From NCBI GenBank assembly GCA_029204225.1, contig CM055095.1, positions 39,732,141-39,796,140 on the forward strand: a stretch of 64,000 nt of DNA, in the 5' to 3' direction. This stretch comes from Diphasiastrum complanatum. Taxonomy: Eukaryota; Streptophyta; Lycopodiopsida; Lycopodiales; Lycopodiaceae. Of the stretch, positions 24,943 through 35,889 are shown piece after piece (position 1 is the stretch's first letter; every line of letters begins with the position of its first letter). A program made the position numbers and the translations under genes. Below the pieces are notes generated by a model. That model saw nothing but the letters and a program-made list of their open reading frames with translations. It had not been told where the DNA came from and made no database searches.

Positions 24943-27512
24943 CTAATGCCTTATTATGATCAAAAAATATAGGTGGGAAAAGTTATCCCACTTGGTCTCT
25001 ATATCCATGACATATTCCAAGTCTCGGGCGTAAGTTGCTGTCACGCGGACTGTTGGGTCAAGACAATTGAAATATTCATTTGAAAATTTGCTGAGAGCCC
25101 TTTGGACGTCTATAGCCTTTGGCCAATTGCAATTTTTTAGCATGATTTTGTCTAGTGGGATGTCACATTCTGCCCATTTGGTTCGTCGTGAACATGGCAA
25201 GAAATGGGCGTTTACCCGGAGTTGTTGAGGACTCGTCACATATGCCCTGATGGCTGCAGGGTCATGTTCAAACCCTGTGCGTTTGATCCAATATTTGGGA
25301 GCCCTTGGTCTTGTCCACCTGACCTCTGGTTTCTCCTATTGTCTGCTGGCCTTGATCCTGGCTCATGCTTGTCTGTTTAGCATAAAAGGGAGGTGGCATT
25401 GGAATTACCACCAAGGTTGGCTAAGATTTCTGTTCCACAAACTTTTGACAAGCTTTGAGAGCTTGTTTTGCCTAAGAGAGCTCCTGATGATTTGCGCTGG
25501 CCCAAACTCCACCAGCTATTCAAAGTTTGGCTGTATACTTGCACCTAATGTCTGAAAATATTCATCTCTGCTTGCGAGAGTGGTCTTGAATCAGGTGCGG
25601 GTTGAACTAACCAGACGAGTTTTTTCTATTGTAAGCCCTGCACCTCCGCTCCCAAGCGTGCGTTTTCCGTTTCATAGATCTGTCGTTGTGCTTGGAGGGA
25701 GACAAGTCTTTGGGCAGCTTCTGATTGAAGCTCCTGCACTTTTGTGGAGGCATCCATCACTACTTCGTAGAGGTTTTGAATATGATTATTTAGGCCATCT
25801 TTTTTTTGTTGCAGCTTTTGGATCTTCTGTTGCCCACTGAGCTCGTGTTGTTGAGCTATTTGCAGTTCCTGTTGCAGCTTTTGAATCTCGGCTCGCAGCT
25901 GCGTGTTGCTTGTGGCTAACTTCAGTACCCAGCTATCCAAAGAGGTTCAAGCGGTACCGTGTCCTGGATGAAGGTTCCCAAGGCTTGGTAGGCCGTCAAT
26001 AAGTCCGTTGGAACAGCCGGTACGCTTACGTTGGCAGGGGCTTGTGATGTAGTAGCCTCGACGACCTGTACTGTATCATCGTCGTCCTCCTCTATGAGCT
26101 TCTCCGATGATTGCTGGCCATCAGGTGCGGTGGGATCTGCACAATCTGGTGATGGAATGAAAACTGTCTATACAAATGCATCATAAGACAATGGTTTGTT
26201 GCCCTCGGCAGCCTTTGATGGAGAAGTAGAGGGTGTGAGAGAAGCAAAAGTGGAGACAGGGAGAGGGACAACTTGTCCAAAAGAGAGAATGGGAGGAACA
26301 GAGGGGAATTGTAGTGGTGTGGAGGACAGAAGGAGAAAGAGAAGGAGATGGGCGGTGTGAAATTGATGACTTGCATATAAGCTAGGGAGACAACTGTGAA
26401 TCTGAAGGATTGAATTGAAGAGGGATGGTGGTGGAAGCAGGGGGGATGGAGAAAAGCAATAGTATTGGAAGGAGTAGTGGTGGATGGAACATAAGTAGAA
26501 ACAATATCTACAGAGGAGATGGGAATGGAAACAAAAGCATCACTTGTGGGTTGAACAAAAGAAATAGGAACGGAAACATAAATAGTAGTAGAGGGCTATA
26601 CAGAAGCGGAGGTGGTACTGGTAGATGCAGGAACTGTTAGTGGGGTGGTAGTGATGTGGTGTTTGGTAGCAGGTGGAGATGAAGAGGAGGGGGCAGAGGT
26701 GGCTGTTGTGTCAGTGACTATAGGTTGGGCAGAGGTGGAAGCAATTGATTGCGATGAATACAAGTTAGTGTATGGAACGGTGGCTGAGAGGATGCTAGAA
26801 CGGTGGAAGCCATGCACTCTCATCTTGAGAAGTGTGCAGGCGAAGTTATATAGCAGGGGACCTGCTACGATATGCTCACAAGAGTTAGGTTTGATGGAGA
26901 TTGTTAGTTCGTGAATAAGAAAATTATGCCAATCTTATGGCACTACTATGGGGCCAAGGATTCCCAAGAAGGACTTCACAATCTGACTAAGCAGCTTGGA
27001 CTGGATTTTGTCCTTGCAAAATGTTGAAACAACCAAAAAGTTGTTCAACAAATGCGCGGCCGCCTAGCTTATTGGGTACATGATAGCCTCTATCAGGTAC
27101 CCATTGTTAGTTTGGATCAAAATATCAAGGGTATTATGAGTGACGAATGGCCTTATCAAGGCCTTTGCCTGGCGATGGGAGATGGGTTGACGAATACTGG
27201 ACACTATGCCTATGGTGACCATGGAATCTATGTTAATCCGTACATTGTACGTGTGGTACCTTGGTATAGGATGTGGAAACGCGACTTCGACGTGTCCCAA
27301 GTGGCGTAAGCGTGAAGGGCGAGGCCCATGTTAATTTCAGAACTGAAGAGTGTTGGGTAAAAATCCATTGCTTCAAGAAGAGGACCAGCCGCCTAAAGCC
27401 ATGGTCTGATCAGGGCGTCAGAAGGGAAGGGCCAAATCTGGGTGGTTGATGGTATTTTGCGCCAGATCACCTTCTTGGTGCCAGAGTCGTCAGAAGAAGA
27501 AGAAGTGGCCAT
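24943..27512 (-). pseudogene. large unidentified ORF with Ser/Thr/Pro linker and coiled coil, broken
   Basis: Read from ATG at 27512 (MATSSSSDDSGTKKVIWRKI...). Domains in order: an N-terminal globular part about 27512-26780, including YNVRINIDSMVTIGIVSS and LLNNFLVVSTFCKDK; a long low-complexity S/T/P stretch about 26780-26090; and a Q/L/E-rich coiled coil at 25940-25626 (heptads such as LRAEIQKLQQELQIAQQ). A C-terminal part runs to about 24943 with VTATYARDLEYVMD. At least four stops or frameshifts break it. No RT, integrase or RNase H motif is present. A TATA box lies 266 bp upstream. It stands downstream of gag-pro on the same strand and upstream of an LTR-like segment, so it is probably an accessory ORF of a retroelement. 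The family is unknown to me; a captured host gene is the alternative. Confidence 0.45.
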
Positions 27513-28393
27513 GTTAGCAGTGATAATTAGAGTTTGTTACAAAGAAAGAAGTGAAAAAAAGTAGAAAAACAATGGAACAGTAAAAGTACTGAAAACGGGA
27601 AAATAGTGAAAAATACGTAATGGGAGGTGGCAACAGTGGTTCAGAGTGCAGATCTTGGTTCAAAGTGTGCAGATGATGGTTCGTATGAAATTTGGTGGCT
27701 TTCGGAGAACTTTGCAATTTTGATCGAAAATCGGACAGAGCTTCGCTAGGCAAAGTGACAAATAACTCGAATTATGTCCTTATATAGCGGAATTTAGAGT
27801 GCGTATTAGGTGAAATCCACTTTCCCCTGCTCAGTTCCACCCAAATTTTTGCAGGGACCTTCTTCACAAAATTCTAAGATCTCAGAGAAGTCAACAAGAG
27901 TTCAGAAGGTATTTGATTGCTCTGCGAAGGTTCTGCAAGGGTTCGAATAGTCTACGAAGGTTCAATCCTCGCAGGAAGTGAATTCTTGCACAACTTGCTC
28001 CAGTGGTTGGATTTTTAAGATCAAACCATGTAGGTAGGCTAATTTCAATACTCTGATCCCATTGATGCCCCTTGCGAAGGTTGGTTTGATGATCTTGATG
28101 CTCTGCGAAGGTTCTGAAGATTATGCTCTTTGGAACCCTCGCAGACATCGAATCACTTGGTTGTAACGTTGTATCAACTGGTTCTTTTTGTTCATAGGTG
28201 CCTTTGGTGGATCTATCTTTGAAACTTTCGCCATAGCAGATTTTTGTGGCGATTGAGCTGGTACTCTCTTGATTCCATAGCGATCTGGGTCCATATGCTG
28301 TAGGACCTACTCATCTGTCAGCGCAATCTCCTTGTTGTAAGTCAAAGCATGTTGCCAAGGGACCAAGGGATTAAATCATCCCCCACTAGGTTC
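27513..28393 (-). promoter_or_regulatory. second leader with TATA box upstream of the coiled-coil ORF
   Basis: On the minus strand CTATATAAGG (plus 27778-27787) is followed by about 265 bp of CT- and A-rich, ATG-poor leader up to ATG 27512, the look of a core promoter and 5' UTR. Upstream, 27900-28150 carries repeated phrases of the type 'CTGCGAAGGTTCT' (plus strand), which also occur as 'TGC(A/G)AGGGTTCT' in the leader at 31300-32110. Confidence 0.45.
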
Positions 28394-29532
28394 TCAATAG
28401 ATTCCATTGACAACCATGCTACATTGATCATATTCACCCAAATGTAATTGGTGTGTCCATGGTGTAACACTTGGGTGAAGATGTGCTGGGTTTAGGATCC
28501 AATTCATATTGATATGCTTGGCATCAATCATTGCTAATGCATCCATCCATATCACAACATCTATCTCTGAATCGTAGTGACCGCCCTTGGCTTGCCTTGG
28601 GCGATTGATCATATGAGCTATCGTGGATGATCCGTCATCAGCCTTGGGTGCAATAGGTTTCATCGCCCATGTAGTTGAATTGACTTTTACAGCCTGTTCT
28701 CTATTCTCAAAGGTGAGTTTCCCCGTACCATAGTTGTGAACTCTTGCGCAGTCCTCAACCATGGCCTTCCCAATAAAACACGATATGCAGATGGGGAATC
28801 TGGTATGTCCATTACTACAAAGGTGATCACAAACTGCATGCCTATTATTTTTACAGGGATATTGGCAACTACACCCTTTGGTTTTACATAGGATTGATCT
28901 GCTAGCTTTATGGCGAATTTTGCTGGCTTCAATCCCTGTAAACCCCACTTTTTATACAAAGCAGTGGAGATCAAATTGACACCTGATCCTCCATCTACCA
29001 CTGCTGCCTCGTCCTCGAATCTCATGTTTGATTGGTAGGGTGATGTTGTGTTTCTCACTCTCCCACGCTGCCTCGATGTGGAGGACATTATTGTCTCATC
29101 GTAGCCCGCACAATATATGGGCTCTGGCGCTGCCGGTTCTAGTTCTGTTTTGGCCCATTCAGCCAAAAGGCCCTTAGCTTGTGGTGCAATCCACAACAAC
29201 TCTCCCAAGGATAGGCTGCCGTGGCATGCTAGCAACCTGGCGAGCACTTTCGTGTGCGGTTCCTCAGGCTCCACCATGTGGAAAGGTGGTTCATGATGAT
29301 GCAACCGATCATTTTGATCAATGTGCAATGGTGAGCCTATCTGTGGTACTGATTCTTCGTTAGTAGGGGGTTCCATAGTTGTGGATTTTTCCTGTGCTTT
29401 CTCCTCTGCTTGCACTCTCTGTACCCAGTGTCGTATCTTCTGATACTGCCTCCTTTCTTCCCTCACATTCGGATATGGCGCTAAAGTCGAAGGTTGGTCA
29501 TCGGAGATTGACGGTGGTGGTGAGGGAGCCAC
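28394..29532 (-). pseudogene. retroviral-type aspartic protease region of a Gypsy-like element
   Basis: The minus frame 29532-28687 begins with a proline-rich segment (MAPSPPPSISDDQ) and a charged region, then gives AAVVDGGSGVNLISTALYKK. This is the retropepsin active-site region, with DGGS in place of the usual D-(T/S)-G-A. The flap-side motif VLLGRPWLR follows near its end. About residue 262 the frame shifts; the minus frame continues KLTFENREQAVKVNS to the stop at 28394. Families with this gag-pro layout normally continue into RT, but here no RT, RNase H or integrase follows; a leader-like region with a TATA box does. Confidence 0.65.
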
Positions 29533-29544
29533 TTCCTTCCTCTT

Positions 29545-31011
29545 CTATGCTCGTGTGAAGGCTAACACAGGGGCATGGAAACATTGCTTTTTCGGTGGCA
29601 TTCCCGTTGGAACTGTTACCGGTTGTATTGCAATGGAATTCAATGGCGCACTAGTCCCAGGTCTTAATGGACAGTTCTTGTAGCAGTGTCTATAACCACA
29701 TTCTCGGCATAAGGATGTATATTGTCCCTTGTAAGGACATTTAGCAATTCTGTGTCCTTCGCCACATCCGTAGCAGCCATAATTTCTCTTGCCCTGACGC
29801 TGAGTTTGATCTGCATAGGCCACATAATACTCATTTATGGCAGGATCCATATATAGTCCATCCGGCCCATACCATTGCTGCTGCTCAATTTGAGGTGGTA
29901 CTGACATCTCTGGTTCTGTTGCTGCTAAATTCACATGAGCCGCTTGTTGATTAGCTGGCCCTGGTGGTGCAAGTAAGGCCATGCGCTGTTGATTGTTCGA
30001 CACGCCATACCTCGGTGTTGTATTTGGTGCCCCTTGATGATATGGATAAGATAATAAGGCTGATAAAAACTCCTCTTCTATTGGACAATCCGGGGGTTAA
30101 ATGGGCAAAAGGCCATCTCGTGCGATGTTGCATTGCATAGATGGCAAAATCTGTGTCAGTCTCAGATTTTGCTTTAAGACTGAACACTCATTCATTGTAT
30201 GGTTCTAGGTGCAGACTGGGCACCATACATTCTCTCGACAGAGATACTGGGGCTGGTTCTGATCTGGTGGACTTGACGTGATTGCCACAGCTCCTTGCAA
30301 GGCTTTTAGTTTCTGATCGAACTAAGCCATGAGTTTCTCCATCTGTTGTTTATGTAATTTGGTCATCTGCTCCAACAATAGTTCTGAAGACAAATTGCAA
30401 ACGTTTGATGACGATGACGCTACCGAGGAGATTGGAGTGTGGGTAGTGGGATATTCATCATCTGACCCCTCATCCTCTTCCCTGATGGCATCTTCCATGG
30501 CTTCTTGTAGAGTAGCGTACTACTCTTGTCGTTTTAGTTCTCTTTTGATGCTACGTGGTAACCCCACAAGGAACCACATGATCACCACATGATCGGGAGT
30601 TAGGGCTGCACTACATTCGGATCGTAGATGTTTGACCCGCTCAATATAGTCCCTGACCCTTTCTCTTTTTCTCATCTTGACTTTGTTGAGTAGGAGAAAC
30701 AAGTCTTCTAGGAATTTTCTGGGTTTAAACCGCGTGATGAGAGCTGCTTTAACCACTTCCCAAGTGGATTTTTCTTCCTCTAACAAGTTGAAAAACCAAT
30801 CTTGAGCCACAGCTACTAGTGACATGGTGAACAACATCAATTTCTCTGCAGGTGTCCGATCGCCGTAGATTTCACAAGCTTGCTCATAGATTTGGAGGAA
30901 GCGGATGAGACCTGATGATTCGTCATATTTTGGTATCTCCGTCCGAGGTGCCCTCCAGACTACTTGCAAAGGAGCAACAGGTATGGGTTGACCCATTGGA
31001 TCCATTGGCAC
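29545..31011 (-). pseudogene. Gypsy-like gag with paired zinc knuckles
   Basis: The minus frame 31011-30520 contains the retrotransposon gag domain: PKYDESSGLIRFLQIYE, AVAQDWFFNL, then KPRKFLEDLFLLLNKVK, RVRDYIERVKHLRSEC and LPRSIKRELK. After a broken, acidic stretch the frame 30003-29545 has two adjacent knuckles: CYGCGEGHRIAKC (C-x2-C-x4-H-x4-C) and CRECGYRHCYKNC (C-x2-C-x3/4-H-x4-C). The paired signature CYGCG..HR.A.CP..G.....C..CG..H...CP is shared with the plus-strand TR-GAG proteins at 36.6 and 38.9 kb. Gag would package element RNA. Stops between the two frames show decay. Confidence 0.75.
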
Positions 31012-31299
31012 TGGATCCGGTTCTGTCTCTTCTTGTGCAACTACTATTCAAGGAAAGTGTGGTGTCTGATTTGCTGTCCTTCTTGCTATTGATCATTCAG
31101 ATTTCAGATTCATTCGATGGCAGAGTCCAAGGTAGTTGGATCTTGCTGGTACAGTGGGATGCAATCTGGATCTTATGGATCTGATCAATCTGATAGGCCG
31201 GTATTTGAGGATTCAAGCCTCTTATGGTGGTTTTTCCTTGATAACTTTTTACTCCTTGCACTGATTGTCCTAATATTTTGATAGTAGCTGGATCTAATG

Positions 31300-32410
31300 C
31301 AGATCTTTCTACTGATCTGGTCTACGAGGGTTCTTTAGTGTGAGGGTTGGTTGTGCGAGGGTTCTTTAGCTATTTTGTAGTCAAAAAACCTTGATATCTC
31401 TCAGATCATTGAGAAGTAACTCTTGCAAGAATCACAGGAGCTGAATCTAGCCTAGATCTGACTCTAAAATTCTTTGCAAGGATTAACTCTCACATAAAGT
31501 GAAAATTTCATTGTTTGCGAGGATTCAAAAACACTATTTTGGCTTGATCTTCATCAATAATCAGAACTAACTCTTGCATACTTCACCACTGATGAAAAAT
31601 GATATTCTGGATCGATTGGAGTGGTCTGCGAGAGTTACTTTTGTAAGGATTTTGTGGATCTTCAAATTTTAGTGATTTTTAAACACTTAGATACAATTTT
31701 TTGCTCACTAGAATCAAACTAACTCTGTCAAACTTTTTTGTGTCTTGGTCTCATTGAGATGGAACTTTAGAATTCTCTGCAAGGGTTCTTGAGCACTGGA
31801 ACTAAAAATTTTTGTGTCTACGAGGGTTCTGATGGATTTTCCCTCATTTTTCTCGCTGGGAACCTTTGCATTGGCACTTGCACTGGAAACTAACTCTCGC
31901 AAGCTTCTTTGTGTCCTTGTCTCACTGAGATGGAATTTCAGAATGCATTGCTAGAGTTCTTATGGAAATTTGAATTTTTTTAATTTTTTACAAGGGTTTT
32001 TGAATTTTTATGGTTTTTTCTCTGATTTTTGCAATCTGCTTGAAACTAACCCTCGAAGGGTTATATATATGTCTGGGACAATACCTTGGAGCTGCTGCCA
32101 ATCGTGCGAGAGTTAACTCTCACTATTTTTTGAGAAAACAAAATCTGATGGAAAATTTGGCTCTTTTTTCCTCCAAAATGTAGATTGCTGTGTTTAATGG
32201 TTTTTTTTAGGTTTTTGTTTGGATGTCAAGCTCTTAGAGGCTGTTCAGGGCCCCCTCTATCCTTTCACACCTCTTTCGCTAGCTGGGAACAATCCAAACA
32301 CAAGAAAATATTGAAAACTAACTCTTCTTACTCCAAAATCCACCTAAAACTATTATAAAAAGCAAGAAGTAGCTAAGATGTAGCTATTTTAGTTAGTGGG
32401 GACCTATCCC
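31300..32410 (-). repeat. repetitive untranslated leader of the gag-pro element
   Basis: No coding. A unit of about 170 bp is repeated in tandem with divergence: 'AACTAACTCT.....CTT.TTTGTGTC.TGGTCTCA.TGAGATGGAA' occurs near 31715 and 31888. Short phrases 'TGCGAGGGTTCT', 'TGCAAGGGTTCT' and 'TACGAGGGTTCT' recur throughout. It lies between the primer-binding site (32412) and gag (31011). Confidence 0.55.
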
Positions 32411-32411
32411 C

Positions 32412-32432
32412 GACAATGGTGCCATTATAGGG
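32412..32432 (-). other. primer-binding site of the minus-strand gag-pro element
   Basis: On the minus strand TGGCACCATTGTCGGGGA corresponds to the TGGCGCCGTTGTCGGGGA found directly after the LTR at 38531. It defines the 5' start of the internal region; the 5' LTR should lie to the right of it. Confidence 0.6.
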
Positions 32433-33159
32433 TCGAAGATCTCATGTCGTAGTAGCCCTCCCGCCTGTCAACAAGGATTAGAATGCTGGATAGGTGCCTA
32501 ATTATGTAAAGATGTTACTCCTAGATTGTTCTCTAGTTTTTCTCTAACTCTATCACCACTAACACTACTCACCCCTAACTCTACTCGACTAACATTCATC
32601 ATGATTTTGTGAAGGGAAGAGAGTAGAAAAGAGAGAGGGAGAGAAAGAGGGAGAGAGATTTGAGATGAAAGTTAGTTCAAATGCTCATTCGGCAAAGATT
32701 GGTTATATCTAGATTATCAAAAAAATCTATTTTAATCTTTGCCAAACTACAGAAAGTCATTATGCGCCAAAGAACCTTCACCAGTTCTACCCTAGCATCA
32801 TCGTTATCAGATATACCTACTGTCAATTAGATGAATATTAGTTTTTTTAAAATTGTCAAAAATAGCCAAATAAGTGAATTTTTATCCAAAATAGTATTGA
32901 AAGAACCCTCTCCAAGTTAACATTCACCAATACTATTTTTGAGTTCTGATCTATAAGATCCAGCTACTGTCAAATTTCTGAAAGATTATGTTACAATTTG
33001 ATATTGATTCTGAGAAATTCATATTTCTAGAGTGTCGATCGCTTGATCAAGATCTTTTTTCAAAATCAAAATTTGAGTGATATCAAGTGATAAAGTTTTT
33101 ACAGATCTGATCAAAATTTAGGTGAAAAATCTAGGTCCAATCTCATTTCTAACTTTTGT
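32433..33159. other. undefined LTR or leader sequence
   Basis: Should contain the 5' LTR of the minus-strand element, but it is not recognisably similar to the LTR-like segment at 24.2-24.7 kb. The last part (33000-33159) looks like the leader of the plus-strand gag pseudogene that follows. Confidence 0.35.
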
Positions 33160-33715
33160 CTGAAGTGATGGCCGATTCAGATTTTGAACAAGAGCTACCC
33201 GATCCTCCAATTGCCATTCCACAAGTTATTGTTAAAAGGACACCTCGTCTAGAGTTACCAAAGTATAATGGTTTATGATCTAGTTAGATTTCCCAAAATC
33301 TTTTCTGAATCATGTGAGGTTTATGTTGAATTTTTTCCACATGATAAGTTTAAGATATTTCCTATGGCCTTAACTGGAGCAACACAAGTTCGGTTTTAAA
33401 ACCAAGATGAGACTGAACGTATGGATTGGGAAGTGGTTAAAGCAACTCTCATTATGAGATTTAAGCCCAAAATTTTCTTGGAAGATATTTTTCTACTTTA
33501 AGTAGAATTAAAATGGGAAAGAGGAAAAGGGGTGCGAGATTATATTGAACGAGTCAACCATCTCAGATCAGAGTGTGATCTTGAACTTATTAATAATGAT
33601 GTTATGATTATGTGGTCCTTAGCAGGTAGTCAGACGTGAGCTTAAATGATGAGCAGCTTATACATCGTTACAACATGCAATGGATGATGCAATATGAGAG
33701 GAGGATGTGATGAAC
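33160..33715 (+). pseudogene. plus-strand gag pseudogene, same family as 29.5-31.0 kb
   Basis: Begins MADSDFEQELPDPPIAIPQV, then PRLELPKYNG. Shifted frames give MDWEVVKATLIMRFKPK, FLEDIFLL and RVNHLRSECDLELI, matching in order WEVVKAALITRFKPR, FLEDLFLL and RVKHLRSECSAAL of the minus-strand gag. Multiple frameshifts and stops are present. It ends about 50 bp before the first plus-strand LTR, so it may be the end of another element or the disrupted target of the TR-GAG array. Confidence 0.65.
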
Positions 33716-33765
33716 CCAATATTGGAATGTTGTCGTACACAGCTGGTCAGACTACCACAACTTCT

Positions 33766-34238
33766 TGTTGTGGGTATTTCCTGCACAATAATAAACAAGT
33801 GGGTCCCACCACTTTAATATTGTTGGCCAGCCTTACCTAGTGGGCTCTGCCACAGTACATTGTACGTAGGGTAATAAGTGTGAGGGCACTGGCATCCTGC
33901 ACGTGTAAGCCCAACACAATGAGCACAAGTAGCAAGTTGTAATTCCTAGGAATAAGAGACTAGGGGCTTAAAACTCTAAAATGACATTAGAGGCCCTAAG
34001 TCAAGTTGCAAACAAAAAAGCTAAAAGGGCCCAATTTAAAACTCACATGAATCATGTGAGTGCCCTTGTGCTTCCTTAGCACCAATAGATTTAAGTTGTG
34101 TTTATTTTAAAGGCTTGGATTAGAATTTTTGTCCCAATGAAGTGGCCAATGAGAGTGAAGGAGGCTCACCTCTAAAATCTATAAGAGGGAGCCATTTCCT
34201 TTGTATTGTATCAGCTTCCAAATAAAACTCTCTTGGTT

Positions 34239-34326
<88 letters not shown>

Positions 34327-34517
34327 CCTACGTTGGGATAGAATAGCTTTGGATAGGCGCTCGAGCCCCCGAAGCCTTTCTCAACCTAGGCGTTCTCTCT
34401 CCCTCTCTCCACTCTCTTTCTCCTCTCTCTTCTCTTCCTCTCTCTTCTTGCTATGCAGGTGAAGGCGAGGTTGTCGTTCCTAGCGACGGACCCCTATGCT
34501 ACATCGATGACACAACA
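33766..34517 (+). repeat. LTR copy 1 of the TR-GAG array
   Basis: Starts TGTTGTGGGTATTTCC and ends GACACAACA directly before the primer-binding site. It contains a (TC)n run at about 34245-34324. Copies 1 and 3 carry CCCTACGTTGGGATA after the TC run; copy 2 does not. Confidence 0.85.
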
Positions 34518-34518
34518 G

Positions 34519-34536
34519 TGGCGCATTGCTGGGGAG
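34519..34536 (+). other. primer-binding site, TR-GAG copy 1
   Basis: TGGCGCATTGCTGGGGAG follows the LTR end after one base, a slightly mutated form of TGGCGCCGTTGTCGGGGA at 38531-38548. Confidence 0.65.
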
Positions 34537-34839
34537 CGCCACACACTCGCTTCACCGCATAGTTTTCTTAATCTCTTCCTCTCTCTCCCTCTCGCTTTTC
34601 TTCTCTCTCACCATTCATTTTCACCAAAAAATCAGACTTTAGAGGTAGAATAGTGTGAGTAGTGTTAGTTTTTGCCGTTTTTTTTGTGATTTTTTTGTTT
34701 GTTTCAACTGTAAGGAGAGATTGTGGGGTGGGAGGATCAGATCCAAGCACCCAATACCTTCATTAATCCATAAAATCCATAAAAATAAAAATAAAAGCTC
34801 AAAATATGTTTTTGGAGGGAAAAAGAGAGGCAAAATCTC

Positions 34840-35240
34840 ATCAGAAGCCCCAAAAAATGCAATTTTTTTAAGATTTTTTAAGTTTACTTTTGAAGTAACT
34901 CTTGAAGCTTTGTGAGAAGGTGAATCTAACTTAGATACAAGTGCATACCAGTCTGTGAGGGTTTCTTCCCAGAAAATCTTAAATTTTTCAAGAAAACCCC
35001 AAGAAAGTGCACTTTTTTGAAGATTTTTTGAGTTTTCTTAAGAAGTAACTCTTGCAGCTTGGTGAGCAGCTTAATCTGACTGAGATACAAGTGCATACTT
35101 GTCTGCAAGGGTTTTTTCCCAGAAAATATTAAAATGTTGCAGAAAAACCCCAAAAAAGTGCACTTTTTTATGATTTTTTGAGATATGCTAGGAAGTAACC
35201 TTTAAAAAGAAGTTTATACATAAATCTAAGCTAGATCTGG
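34840..35240 (+). repeat. tandem repeat (~125 bp, three units) in the TR-GAG leader
   Basis: The unit contains 'TTTTTGA(A)GATTTTTT(G)AGTTT', 'GAAGTAACTCTTG.AGCTT.GTGAG', 'AGATACAAGTGCATAC', 'GTCTG(T/C)(G/A)AGGGTTT' and 'CCCAGAAAAT'. Units start near 34845, 34975 and 35105; the third is partial. It is non-coding and lies between the primer-binding site and gag, as in the minus-strand relative. Confidence 0.75.
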
Positions 35241-35889
35241 CCACTGTAGAAGTTTTGTGAAGATCCAATAGTTAGACTTTAAAATATCCAAGAAAAAGTG
35301 CCAAAAAGTGCCAAAAAACTGAGTTTTTTCTAGATCTCGACAAATCTGTCCATCAAGAACACTTGCAGAACTCACATTGTCTAGAAATGGTCTAGATACA
35401 ACTATTGTAGGAAGGTTGAAGGTTAGATTAACTCAGATCTGAAGAAATCTCAAAGAAAAAAAAAACCAAGAAAAAGGGCTAAAATCACACTATTAGCCAA
35501 CTGAAACTGATCAGATCTTGTCAAATCTAGGTTGCAGTCACATTATCCATCAAGATCCAACATCCCTGGACTGAATCAAGTGAATGACCCTCAGATCAAG
35601 TCGATCAATTTTCTCCACATCAACCATTATCCATCCATCATTCTTCTGTCCCATCTCTATTCCATCTTCTATCTCCATCTCTGCTACATAAATCCATTTC
35701 TGTCTCTTCTCATCCATACTGATCCACCGTTTACCGATTCTCTTCTCTCTTTTTTTCTTTTCCATCTCCCACAAAAAAAAAAAAAGAGGTTGGAACACCA
35801 GAGTCATTGAGCAAACCTTGAAGCAATTCACCAATCAGCTACTTTGCGACATTCTAGTGCTGAACTATGGAGACCGCCGTTGTAGGATG
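35241..35889 (+). other. rest of the TR-GAG leader
   Basis: Untranslated CT-rich leader between the tandem repeat and the first gag-like frame. Contains many 'CCATC' and 'TCCATC' words (35620-35720) but no clear gene. Confidence 0.45.

Noticed and set aside
26425-26914. Plus-strand Gly- or Val-rich frames
   Set aside because: Shadows of the S/T/P-rich linker of the minus-strand coiled-coil ORF.
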